A stretch of 11,970 nucleotides of DNA, from the NCBI GenBank assembly GCA_016839425.1, contig JAEOUI010000118.1, positions 1 to 11,970 of the forward strand, written 5' to 3'. Shown here piece by piece: positions 1-5,764 of this stretch. The position numbers were made by a program, and so were the translations under genes. How positions within the stretch are numbered: the stretch's first letter is position 1; each line of letters begins with the position of its first letter. The notes below the pieces were generated by a model. That model searched no databases. It was not told the origin of the DNA and worked only from the letters and a program-made list of their open reading frames with translations. Source of the DNA: Promethearchaeota archaeon (GTDB taxonomy: Archaea > Asgardarchaeota > Lokiarchaeia > Sigynarchaeales > SOKP01).

Positions 1-2
1 AA

Positions 3-641
3 ATTAAACCCGCTTCTCCCACTTTAGGTAATATAAGATCGGATATCAATGTTAAATCCTTGACATTTGAAATGGCAGAAGCTGGTGCGGTCGGACTCAG
101 CGTGCTTACAGAACCATATTATTTTTACGGTTCCTACGGAAATTTAAAAATTGCTTTATCAAGCACACATTTACCTTGTCTAATGAAAGATTTTATCGTG
201 GATCCTGTACAAATTTTAATTGCTTCCCGACTTGGCTCTTCAAATGTGCTCCTTATCAATTCGATTTGTAAATTAATTGAAATGTGCGATTTAGTGATAA
301 AAGAAGGATTAGAACCACTTATTGAAATTCATCAAGAAAGCGAATTGAAAGATATTGAAGATTTAATTGATTCAGGAATTATTCCCAACATTATTGGAGT
401 TAATAACCGGAATCTCAAAACCCTGGAAATAGATCTCAACACTTCAAAGCAACTCATTCCAAAAATTAGAACTCTCTGTGGAAAAGATGTTGTTATAATA
501 AGTGAAAGTGGAATAAATTCCCGACAGGACATAGACTTTTTGAAACCAAGCGGGGCTGATGCCTTCTTAATTGGCTCTTCTATAATGCGTTCTAATAACA
601 TCACGCAAAAGATACAAGAATTGAGGGGACAGATTGATTGA
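3..641 (+). CDS. trpC: Indole-3-glycerol phosphate synthase, 5'-truncated by window edge
   Basis: Converts CdRP (carboxyphenylamino-deoxyribulose phosphate) to indole-3-glycerol phosphate in cytosolic tryptophan synthesis. The frame is open to the left edge, reading IKPASPTLGNIRSD from base 3, so the start codon and about 40-50 N-terminal residues lie outside the window; a TTG at 60 falls inside the conserved core and is not the start. The (beta/alpha)8 signatures appear in order: the KPASP strand with substrate-binding Lys (6-8), the LTEPYYFYGSY loop, LMKDFIVD with the catalytic Lys (186-188), the LIEIH strand with the catalytic Glu (324-326), GVNNRNL, ISESGI and the phosphate-binding end ADAFLIGSS. 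It ends in TGA overlapping the start of trpF by 8 bases, so the two are probably translationally coupled. All catalytic positions visible here are intact. The family assignment is very secure. Confidence 0.96.
   Translation: MKPASPTLGNIRSDINVKSLTFEMAEAGAVGLSVLTEPYYFYGSYGNLKIALSSTHLPCLMKDFIVDPVQILIASRLGSSNVLLINSICKLIEMCDLVIKEGLEPLIEIHQESELKDIEDLIDSGIIPNIIGVNNRNLKTLEIDLNTSKQLIPKIRTLCGKDVVIISESGINSRQDIDFLKPSGADAFLIGSSIMRSNNITQKIQELRGQID
623..629 (+). promoter_or_regulatory. Shine-Dalgarno-like site selecting the TTG start of trpF
   Basis: GAGGGGA lies 4 bases before TTG 634, inside the last codons of trpC. It is the clearest purine-rich ribosome binding site in the window and supports TTG as the trpF start, since no in-frame ATG precedes the conserved VKICGL strand. 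Other genes here mostly lack such a site. Confidence 0.6.
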
Positions 642-1281
642 ATATGTAAAGATTTGTGGTTTAAAAGATATCGAACTAGTAAATTTATGTGCTGAATATG
701 GTGCAAGTGCAGTGGGATTTGTTTATAGTGTGCCAGCTTCTCCAAGAAATCTTGATAAGGAAGAAATTATAAAGCTTCTTAAAAAAATAGGTAGCAATTT
801 AAACACCGTGATAGTCTTTAAACCATCAAGCATAGAAGATATTGAAAATACTATGGAAGATTTAAAAGCAACGCTTTACCAAATACACCCCGAATTTGAT
901 CTAAACGAAATATCATCTTTATCGAATCAAAAAAAAAAGAAAATAATACTCGCTTTAAAAGTAAGTCAATCGAATAAAAATTACATTATTGATATTATTA
1001 ATTTATATAGCGATCAGGTATTTTCTTTTTTACTCGATAACAGTGAGGGTAAAGGGTGCTTGATGGATTTAGAACTCGTAAGTGAGATCTTTAAAAAAAC
1101 TCCCCAGGTTAAAAAAATACTTGCTGGAGGAATAAATGAATATAATGTAGAGGATTTAGTTAATTCTCTAAAACCATTTGGAATTGACGCAAGCAGTTCT
1201 TTGGAATCTGAGAGAGGCGTCAAGAGCATCAAAAAGATTAAAACATTTTTAAACATAATAAATAACATAAATAATAAATGA
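634..1281 (+). CDS. trpF: Phosphoribosylanthranilate isomerase
   Basis: Isomerises phosphoribosyl-anthranilate to CdRP, the step just before TrpC. The 215-residue product is the usual length for this small TIM barrel. The N-terminal strand VKICGL carries the catalytic base Cys8; GFVYSVPASPR (28-38) is the conserved GFVF...SPR block; the general acid is probably Asp135 in LLDNSEGKG; LAGGIN (163-168) and GIDASSSLE (183-191) form the C-terminal phosphate site. The last block reads SSSLE where most members have SSGVE, a mild change. The start is TTG, chosen because of the SD-like site and because the catalytic strand follows at once. It overlaps trpC by 8 bases and ends 7 bases before trpB. A run of ten A at 929-938 lies in frame within a Lys-rich, non-conserved stretch and does not break the gene. 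Confidence 0.95.
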   Translation: MIEYVKICGLKDIELVNLCAEYGASAVGFVYSVPASPRNLDKEEIIKLLKKIGSNLNTVIVFKPSSIEDIENTMEDLKATLYQIHPEFDLNEISSLSNQKKKKIILALKVSQSNKNYIIDIINLYSDQVFSFLLDNSEGKGCLMDLELVSEIFKKTPQVKKILAGGINEYNVEDLVNSLKPFGIDASSSLESERGVKSIKKIKTFLNIINNINNK

Positions 1282-1288
1282 TTAGATT

Positions 1289-2515
1289 ATGGATTATATA
1301 GGCAAGCATCCAGATGAATTGGGACATTTTGGTGAATTTGGTGGGATGTTCGCTCCGGAAATTCTCATGCCTGCTCTAAACGAGCTTAAAGAAGCATATT
1401 TTAAATATGTGAAGGACGATGATTTCATTAAGGAATTTTCACAAATTCTATCGGAATATAGCGGACGTCCAACACCATTATATCACGCTAAAAGGTATGG
1501 TAATTTTATAGGTTGTAAGGTATATTTAAAACGAGAAGATTTAAATCATGGTGGCGCACATAAGATCAATAATGTTATGGGTCAAGCGCTTCTTGCAAAA
1601 AAAATGGGTAAGACTAAATTGGTTGCTGAGACGGGTGCAGGTCAGCACGGTTTTGCCACAGCGATTGCTGGTGCTTATTTTGGTATGGAAACAAAAGTCT
1701 TTATGGGAGAAATCGACATAAAGAGGCAGGCGTATAATGTCTTTCGAATGCAATTATTGGGCGCCGAAGTTATACCAGTTAAATCTGGCTCTAAAACATT
1801 AAAAGACGCTGTCAATGAAGGTTTGCGCTATTGGATTTCTCATCTCGATGATACACATTATCTGATGGGATCGGTGGTAGGGCCACATCCATATCCGCTC
1901 ATTGTTCGGGAGTTTCAGAGAGTTATTGGAAAAGAAATTAAAGAGCAAATAATGCAACACGAAAATAAATTTCCTGATGCCATCATTGCTTGTATAGGGG
2001 GTGGAAGTAACGCTATTGGAGCTTTTTATGACTTTGTTAACGACGAAAGCGTGAAATTAATCGGTGTAGAAGCCGCTGGTGAAGGGAAGGATACTGACAA
2101 GCATTCCATTGCATTAGGATTAGGGCGCAAGGGGGTTCTTCATGGAGCAATGCAATACTTATTACAAGACGGATATGGAAACATAACTGAAACTCACTCG
2201 ATTAGTGCGGGTCTCGATTATCCTGGTGTTGGACCAGAACATTGTTATTTAAAAGAGCTCAGTCGTATAAGAGTTGGAGAAGCCACGGACAAAGAAACTC
2301 TATTAGCGTTTAAGAATTTATCATGTTACGAAGGAATTATTCCCGCCTTAGAAAGTTCTCATGCATTGGCATATTTAGAAAAAATTAAAGAAGAATTTCA
2401 AAAAGACGATATCGTTATCGTAAATCTCAGCGGAAATGGTGGAAAAGACCTTTCTATCGTGAAGGAGCATTTTCAATTTAAGATTGATCCTGAAAAATAT
2501 GAAATTAAAAAGTAA
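1289..2515 (+). CDS. trpB: Tryptophan synthase beta chain (TrpB1 type)
   Basis: PLP enzyme that condenses indole with serine to make tryptophan, normally as an alpha2-beta2 complex with TrpA. At 408 residues it is full length. Motifs: [13 protein letters not shown] at the N-terminus; [15 protein letters not shown] with the PLP Schiff-base Lys92; AETGAGQHG with catalytic Glu114; [10 protein letters not shown]; the phosphate-binding [29 protein letters not shown]; and NLSGNGGKD with the Ser that contacts the PLP ring nitrogen. HGGAHK rather than HTGAHK also occurs in Pyrococcus TrpB1, as I recall it. LSGNGGKD departs from the usual LSGRGDKD. This is the TrpA-partnered form, not the longer TrpB2. 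ATG 1289 lies 7 bases after trpF; no SD is visible. In most trp operons trpA follows at once or overlaps, but here an EF-hand gene intervenes. Confidence 0.98.
   Translation: MDYIGKHPDELGHFGEFGGMFAPEILMPALNELKEAYFKYVKDDDFIKEFSQILSEYSGRPTPLYHAKRYGNFIGCKVYLKREDLNHGGAHKINNVMGQALLAKKMGKTKLVAETGAGQHGFATAIAGAYFGMETKVFMGEIDIKRQAYNVFRMQLLGAEVIPVKSGSKTLKDAVNEGLRYWISHLDDTHYLMGSVVGPHPYPLIVREFQRVIGKEIKEQIMQHENKFPDAIIACIGGGSNAIGAFYDFVNDESVKLIGVEAAGEGKDTDKHSIALGLGRKGVLHGAMQYLLQDGYGNITETHSISAGLDYPGVGPEHCYLKELSRIRVGEATDKETLLAFKNLSCYEGIIPALESSHALAYLEKIKEEFQKDDIVIVNLSGNGGKDLSIVKEHFQFKIDPEKYEIKK
2505..2512 (+). promoter_or_regulatory. Possible internal TATA box before the EF-hand gene
   Basis: TTAAAAAG lies 27-34 bases before ATG 2539, within the last codons of trpB, the right distance for a leaderless archaeal transcript. 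Such boxes are frequent by chance in AT-rich DNA, so this is only a candidate for expressing the EF-hand gene apart from the trp operon. Confidence 0.25.
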
Positions 2516-2538
2516 ACGACTATAAAAGTGAAAAACAA

Positions 2539-2988
2539 ATGTATGATGAACTTGAGGATGAAGAACTACATAAGATAAGAAAATTATTTGCAGCTTGTGA
2601 TGAGGATGGAAGCGGCTCAATTTCTTTTGCAGAAGCTAAAAAACTTTTTACAGAAATTAATAAAAATCTTCCAAACAAAGAAAAAGTCCGTAAAATGATG
2701 GAAACGGATGTAAATTCTGATGGTACAATCACTTTTCACGAATTTATAAACCTCTACAAGAAACTCGTGCTTACAAGAGCAAGGGAGTTAAAAATTAGAG
2801 AAGCATTTAAAATCTGCGATCTAGATCAAAATGGAAATATTTCTGTAAGTGAATTGAAAAAAGTAATGATTGAGGTTGGAGAGCACCTTTCAGACGATCA
2901 ACTCAATGAAATGATAAAAGAAGTTGATCTAAACGGCGATGGAATCATTAACCTTGAGGAATTTATCAATTTAATGGGATTAAAATAA
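2539..2988 (+). CDS. Calmodulin-like protein with four EF-hands, inside the trp operon
   Basis: A small acidic cytosolic protein predicted to bind four Ca2+. Four canonical 12-residue loops are visible: 21-32 (DEDGSGSISFAE), 57-68 (DVNSDGTITFHE), 94-105 (DLDQNGNISVSE) and 130-141 (DLNGDGIINLEE). Each has acidic or Asn/Ser ligands at loop positions 1, 3 and 5, Gly at 6, Ile at 8 and Glu at 12. Length (149 with Met) and loop positions equal those of vertebrate calmodulin counted with its Met, so no indel is needed to align them. The C-lobe (83-149) is the closer half. The linker (about 74-84) is basic and hydrophobic, not acidic as in calmodulin. There is no signal peptide, membrane segment or fused domain. 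The gene starts 23 bases after trpB and ends 32 bases before trpA on the same strand, so co-transcription is likely. Base composition and codon use look like the flanking trp genes. The target is unknown; a link to tryptophan synthase is inference from position only. Confidence 0.95.
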   Translation: MYDELEDEELHKIRKLFAACDEDGSGSISFAEAKKLFTEINKNLPNKEKVRKMMETDVNSDGTITFHEFINLYKKLVLTRARELKIREAFKICDLDQNGNISVSELKKVMIEVGEHLSDDQLNEMIKEVDLNGDGIINLEEFINLMGLK

Positions 2989-2989
2989 A

Positions 2990-3003
2990 TTTTAAAATTT
3001 ATA
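2990..3003 (+). promoter_or_regulatory. Possible internal TATA box before trpA
   Basis: TTTTAAAATTTATA ends 17 bases and begins 31 bases before ATG 3021, in the spacer after the EF-hand gene. The spacing suits a leaderless start at trpA. It may give trpA a second promoter that offsets its distance from trpB, but AT-rich spacers contain such strings by chance. Confidence 0.3.
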
Positions 3004-3020
3004 CGAGAAGTTGAAAAAAA

Positions 3021-3848
3021 ATGAAAAAAAATAGAATTATTCAATTATTTGAACATAACGATGGAAAATCTACTAAAAAATTTATGCCTTTTTTGGTTGC
3101 CGGAGATCCGAATATTGAACAATTTAAAAAACTAAGTATAGCAATTGAGCCATATGCGGATATTTTAGAAATTGGTATACCATTTTCTGATCCTATAGCA
3201 GATGGTCCAACGATCCAAGCCGCAAACACTAGGGCCTTCAAGGCGGGAATTAATACAATAATTGCTCTCGATGCTATAAAGCAGATACGAATGGAAACCG
3301 AAAAACCAATTGTCGTGTTAACTTATTATAATATCATTATTCAAGGAGAAAGCACTATCGAAGAATCATTAGACAAGACGATTCAAAAACTAAAAGAAAG
3401 TGGTGTCGATGGAATTGTAATAGCTGATTTGCCAATCGAAGAAGCAACTCTAACTCTAAAAGCTTGCGAAGAGCATGACATGTGCTTAATCTTTCTAATT
3501 GCGCCCTCAACTACCGAAGAAAGGCTTCAAAAAATTCTGAAAGTTGCACGAGGCTTTATCTATTTAATTTCAGTGATGGGCGTTACAGGTGCAAGAACTT
3601 CAACCTCCCAAATCACAATAGATAGCATGCATAGAATCGGAAATCTAACTAATAATGTCATTCCAATCTTGGTAGGTTTTGGAATTTCAAAACCGGACCA
3701 TGCTGTTGAAATAACACAAGCAGGAGCCAATGGCGTAATAATTGGTTCTGCATTAGTCAATATAATAGAAAGGAATTTACAAGACTTTACACAAATGGAA
3801 AAAGAGATGATATCTTTCGTTTCAAGTATTAAAAAATCAATGAATTAA
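3021..3848 (+). CDS. trpA: Tryptophan synthase alpha chain
   Basis: Cleaves indole-3-glycerol phosphate to indole and glyceraldehyde-3-phosphate; indole passes to TrpB through the intersubunit tunnel. The 275-residue TIM barrel is of normal length. MPFLVAGDPN opens the barrel; ILEIGIPFSDPIADGPTIQ (48-66) carries catalytic Glu50 and Asp61; VVLTYYN, GVDGIVIADLPIEE, FLIAPSTTEERL, LISVMGVTGAR, ILVGFGIS and GVIIGSALV follow in the standard order, the last two forming the phosphate site. All catalytic residues are present. ATG 3021 is preceded by an A-rich stretch with no clear SD. It is the last gene of the operon and is separated from trpB by 505 bases holding the EF-hand gene, which is unusual for subunits normally made in equal amounts. 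It faces the TPR gene tail to tail with a 57-base gap. Confidence 0.98.
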   Translation: MKKNRIIQLFEHNDGKSTKKFMPFLVAGDPNIEQFKKLSIAIEPYADILEIGIPFSDPIADGPTIQAANTRAFKAGINTIIALDAIKQIRMETEKPIVVLTYYNIIIQGESTIEESLDKTIQKLKESGVDGIVIADLPIEEATLTLKACEEHDMCLIFLIAPSTTEERLQKILKVARGFIYLISVMGVTGARTSTSQITIDSMHRIGNLTNNVIPILVGFGISKPDHAVEITQAGANGVIIGSALVNIIERNLQDFTQMEKEMISFVSSIKKSMN

Positions 3849-3888
3849 CTAAATATTAAAGATTCAATAACATAAGCTTTACAAGTTG

Positions 3889-3904
3889 AATAAAAAAATA
3901 AAAG
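3889..3904 (-). terminator. Oligo-T terminator candidate for the TPR gene
   Basis: Read on the minus strand, the sequence just past the TPR stop codon is CTTTTATTTTTTTATT, a T-rich tract of the kind that ends archaeal transcripts without a hairpin. Confidence 0.4.
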
Positions 3905-3905
3905 A

Positions 3906-5492
3906 TTAGATTGTTGTTTCTCTTAGTAATATATCTTTTTGAAGATTTTTTTCTTCAATTGCCTTATATTTTCGCGCTGCTTTAAAGTCTGGTTTAATTT
4001 TTAACGCTTCTTCGAAGCAATAAATTGCTTCTTCGTGTCTTTCTAATATTCCTAACGCTACACCTTTCCCGGTCCAAGCGTCTACTAAGCTTGCGTTAAG
4101 AGCTAATGCTTCTTCAAAGCTCAATATCGCTTCTTCGTGAAGTCCGAGCTTTGCAAGGGCCAATCCTTTATTACACCAAACCTTATGGTTTGTAGGGTTT
4201 AGAAAAAGGACTTCTTCATAGCATTCTAAAGCAGCTTCTAAATTTCCGCTGGCACCTAGCGCTACGCCCTTTCCAGCGAGAGCATCAACGAGTTTTGGAT
4301 TAAGCTGAATGGCCTCGTCAAAACAAATGATCGCTTCTTCGTGGTCAAGTAATTTTAATAAGGTTAGACCTTTATTATACCACGCCCAGCTAAAGCTGGG
4401 ATCTATGCTCAATACATCGTTAAAATAAATAATCGCTTTTAAAAAATCCCCCTCTTTCATTTGCTTCAATCCTTGGTTATACGAGGCATAAACTTCAGCA
4501 GGAAAGCCACATCTAGTAGTGATACTCTCCTGACTCGTTTTAGAAGCGATATCTTCTTCTAATTTGATAGTATTATCTTCATCGTTAAAGAACGGATCTT
4601 CTTCATAAAATTCTTGGTTGATGTCTTGTTCTCGATCCCTTGTTTTAAATTCTAAATTATACTGTTCTTCTAGCAAGTGTTTTAAACGAGAATCTTGTTC
4701 TGGAACTTTTTGGATAAAATCGTCTTGCTCGCTCACATTAATTTTTGTTTTTGCTTGATCTTTCGGTTTTTCTATCTCGACCTTGGTGAGTATGAGCTCT
4801 TCTTGCTCGATCATCATATCATCGGGTGATGCCTCTGTTTTTTCTTCCTTTTCGAGCTTAACAAAAAAAAGCTCTTCTTCGTTGTTTAATTTTGATACAT
4901 CGATCTTAGGTGCTTCAAAGTTTTGCTCTATATTAACTGTTGTTTTATAGGATGAGTTCTCGACTTTTTCTTGTACTTGAGAATCGGTTTTTGATAGTAT
5001 TTCTTCTATTTTTTCTATTTTTTTCGTTTGGACGGGAGACACTTCTTCCAATGTAGGTTGCTCTTCCTTGGTTAGTAAGTCTTGTGATTTTTCGAGCTTT
5101 TTTAACGCTTCAATTTCTGGGCCCCTTCCTAATTTCTTTGTTAAAATATCTTCAAAACGTTTGGCTTGTTCAAATTCTGGATCCAAATCAAATGCTTTAT
5201 GATAAGATTCAAGAGCTTCTTCCTGCTTGTTAAATTCCTCTAAGGCTATTCCTTTATTACACCCAGCGATGGGATCGTTTGGGTTGAGCTTAATGGAAAT
5301 CGTAAGGCATTGGATTGCTTCTTGATATCGTTTTTGATTCGAAAGGGCGGCGCCCTTATTGAGCCACGCTTGCGCTTCATTGGGATCTTTTTCTAAGATT
5401 TTATCGTAGTATGATATTGCTTTTTCGAACTCCTTCCTCTCAAAATATTTTTCTCCTTTTAAAAACAACTTTCTCATTGCTTTTGAGCTCAT
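3906..5492 (-). CDS. Two-lobed TPR protein with a long acidic linker
   Basis: A predicted cytosolic scaffold of 528 residues with no enzymatic domain, signal peptide or membrane segment. About three tetratricopeptide repeats fill residues 7-108 (for example AWLNKGAALSNQKRYQEAI, ending SIKLNPND). A segment of roughly 225 residues (about 110-333), rich in Glu, Lys, Gln and Asp and probably disordered or coiled, follows. A second block of about five TPRs spans 335-504 (WYNKGL, EEAIICFDEAIQLNP, GKGVALG, EEAIYCFEEALKIKPDF). The TPR consensus (W-x-N-K-G, A at position 20, P at the end) is very clear. TPR proteins bind peptides or other proteins; the partner cannot be read from sequence. It is transcribed convergently with trpA and divergently from hisS, so no operon context helps. 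The start may be Met1 (5492) or Met6 (5477), because the TATA box lies only 12-19 bases before 5492. The TPR assignment is secure and the function is not known. Confidence 0.92.
   Translation of the reverse strand: MSSKAMRKLFLKGEKYFERKEFEKAISYYDKILEKDPNEAQAWLNKGAALSNQKRYQEAIQCLTISIKLNPNDPIAGCNKGIALEEFNKQEEALESYHKAFDLDPEFEQAKRFEDILTKKLGRGPEIEALKKLEKSQDLLTKEEQPTLEEVSPVQTKKIEKIEEILSKTDSQVQEKVENSSYKTTVNIEQNFEAPKIDVSKLNNEEELFFVKLEKEEKTEASPDDMMIEQEELILTKVEIEKPKDQAKTKINVSEQDDFIQKVPEQDSRLKHLLEEQYNLEFKTRDREQDINQEFYEEDPFFNDEDNTIKLEEDIASKTSQESITTRCGFPAEVYASYNQGLKQMKEGDFLKAIIYFNDVLSIDPSFSWAWYNKGLTLLKLLDHEEAIICFDEAIQLNPKLVDALAGKGVALGASGNLEAALECYEEVLFLNPTNHKVWCNKGLALAKLGLHEEAILSFEEALALNASLVDAWTGKGVALGILERHEEAIYCFEEALKIKPDFKAARKYKAIEEKNLQKDILLRETTI
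3936..3952 (+). terminator. Oligo-T terminator candidate for the trp operon
   Basis: The trpA-TPR gap has no T-run on the plus strand. The first strong one after trpA is TTTTT (3936-3940) and TTTTTTT (3946-3952), inside the 3' end of the convergent TPR gene. If used, trp and TPR transcripts would overlap by about 50 bases at their 3' ends. Confidence 0.3.
3978..4385 (-). repeat. Tandem 68-residue (204-base) two-TPR super-repeat
   Basis: Residues 370-437 and 438-505 of the TPR protein repeat each other with an exact 68-residue offset: WYNKGL (371) matches WCNKGL (439), and GKGVALG (407) matches GKGVALG (475). Each unit holds two TPRs of different type, so the array grew by copying a two-TPR unit. 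Short DNA matches remain, for example GCTTCTTCGTG near 4335, 4131 and 4027. Confidence 0.7.
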
Positions 5493-5503
5493 GATGGCTT
5501 CTC

Positions 5504-5511
5504 TTTATATA
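5504..5511 (-). promoter_or_regulatory. TATA box of the TPR gene
   Basis: On the minus strand TATATAAA is an almost ideal archaeal TATA element. With a usual 25-27 base spacing, transcription would begin near 5482, which is downstream of ATG 5492 but 5 bases before the in-frame ATG at 5477. Either translation starts at Met6 or another promoter serves the longer form. Confidence 0.45.
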
Positions 5512-5664
5512 CTATTGGTTAAATTATTTGCTTTATTCAAAAGTTATTTATAGGACGCTTTAGTGCTCTATCCCCAAATACTTGAAAAAAGCACTCGTGG
5601 TTTTAATCAAATTAAATAATAATAGTCTAATTCTTAATATACAACCAATATTTTTAAGTGCTTC

Positions 5665-5693
5665 TCAATTTTTTTTGTCGCAAAAAAAATTGA
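5665..5693. repeat. Perfect 13-bp hairpin with a 3-base loop
   Basis: The arms TCAATTTTTTTTG and CAAAAAAAATTGA are exact reverse complements around the loop TCG (5678-5680). It lies in the 272-base spacer between the divergent TPR and hisS genes, upstream of the predicted hisS TATA box and so probably outside both mRNAs. The rest of the spacer shows only AT-rich promoter-like sequence, and I see no gene in it. Confidence 0.7.
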
Positions 5694-5717
5694 TTGTGAG
5701 TAAAATATTTAATGAAG

Positions 5718-5726
5718 TTATATAAT
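5718..5726 (+). promoter_or_regulatory. TATA-like box of hisS
   Basis: TTATATAAT lies 39-47 bases before ATG 5765. A start about 26 bases downstream would give a leader of 15-20 bases. No convincing SD is present in that leader. Confidence 0.35.
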
Positions 5727-5764
5727 GGTAAAAACTTAATTCTTATCAAAATATATCCCTATTA

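Noticed and set aside
60..62. TTG as the start codon of trpC
   Set aside because: The same frame is open to the window edge and encodes the conserved KPASP strand of the enzyme upstream, so TTG 60 is internal.
929..938. Run of ten A in trpF as a frameshift or programmed slippage site
   Set aside because: The frame continues through it to the conserved LLDNSEGKG and LAGGIN blocks, so the gene is intact as read.
1014..1268. Open frames on the opposite strand of trpF, trpB, hisS, the ABC genes and pyrF
   Set aside because: They lie wholly inside well-identified genes, show no family motifs or plausible composition, and are shadows of the coding strand.
2521..2528. TATAAAAG as promoter of the EF-hand gene
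   Set aside because: It is a good TATA string but only 11-18 bases before ATG 2539. Transcription would begin inside the gene, and the next Met is at residue 53.
2539..2988. EF-hand gene as eukaryotic contamination or misassembly
   Set aside because: It is intronless, flanked on both sides within tens of bases by trp genes of the same strand, and its base use matches theirs. A chimera cannot be fully excluded without reads.
5562..5663. AGTGCT / AGCACT copies in the TPR-hisS spacer (5562, 5590, 5657) as a regulator array
   Set aside because: Only 6-7 bases each with irregular spacing of 22 and 61 bases, so chance is likely.
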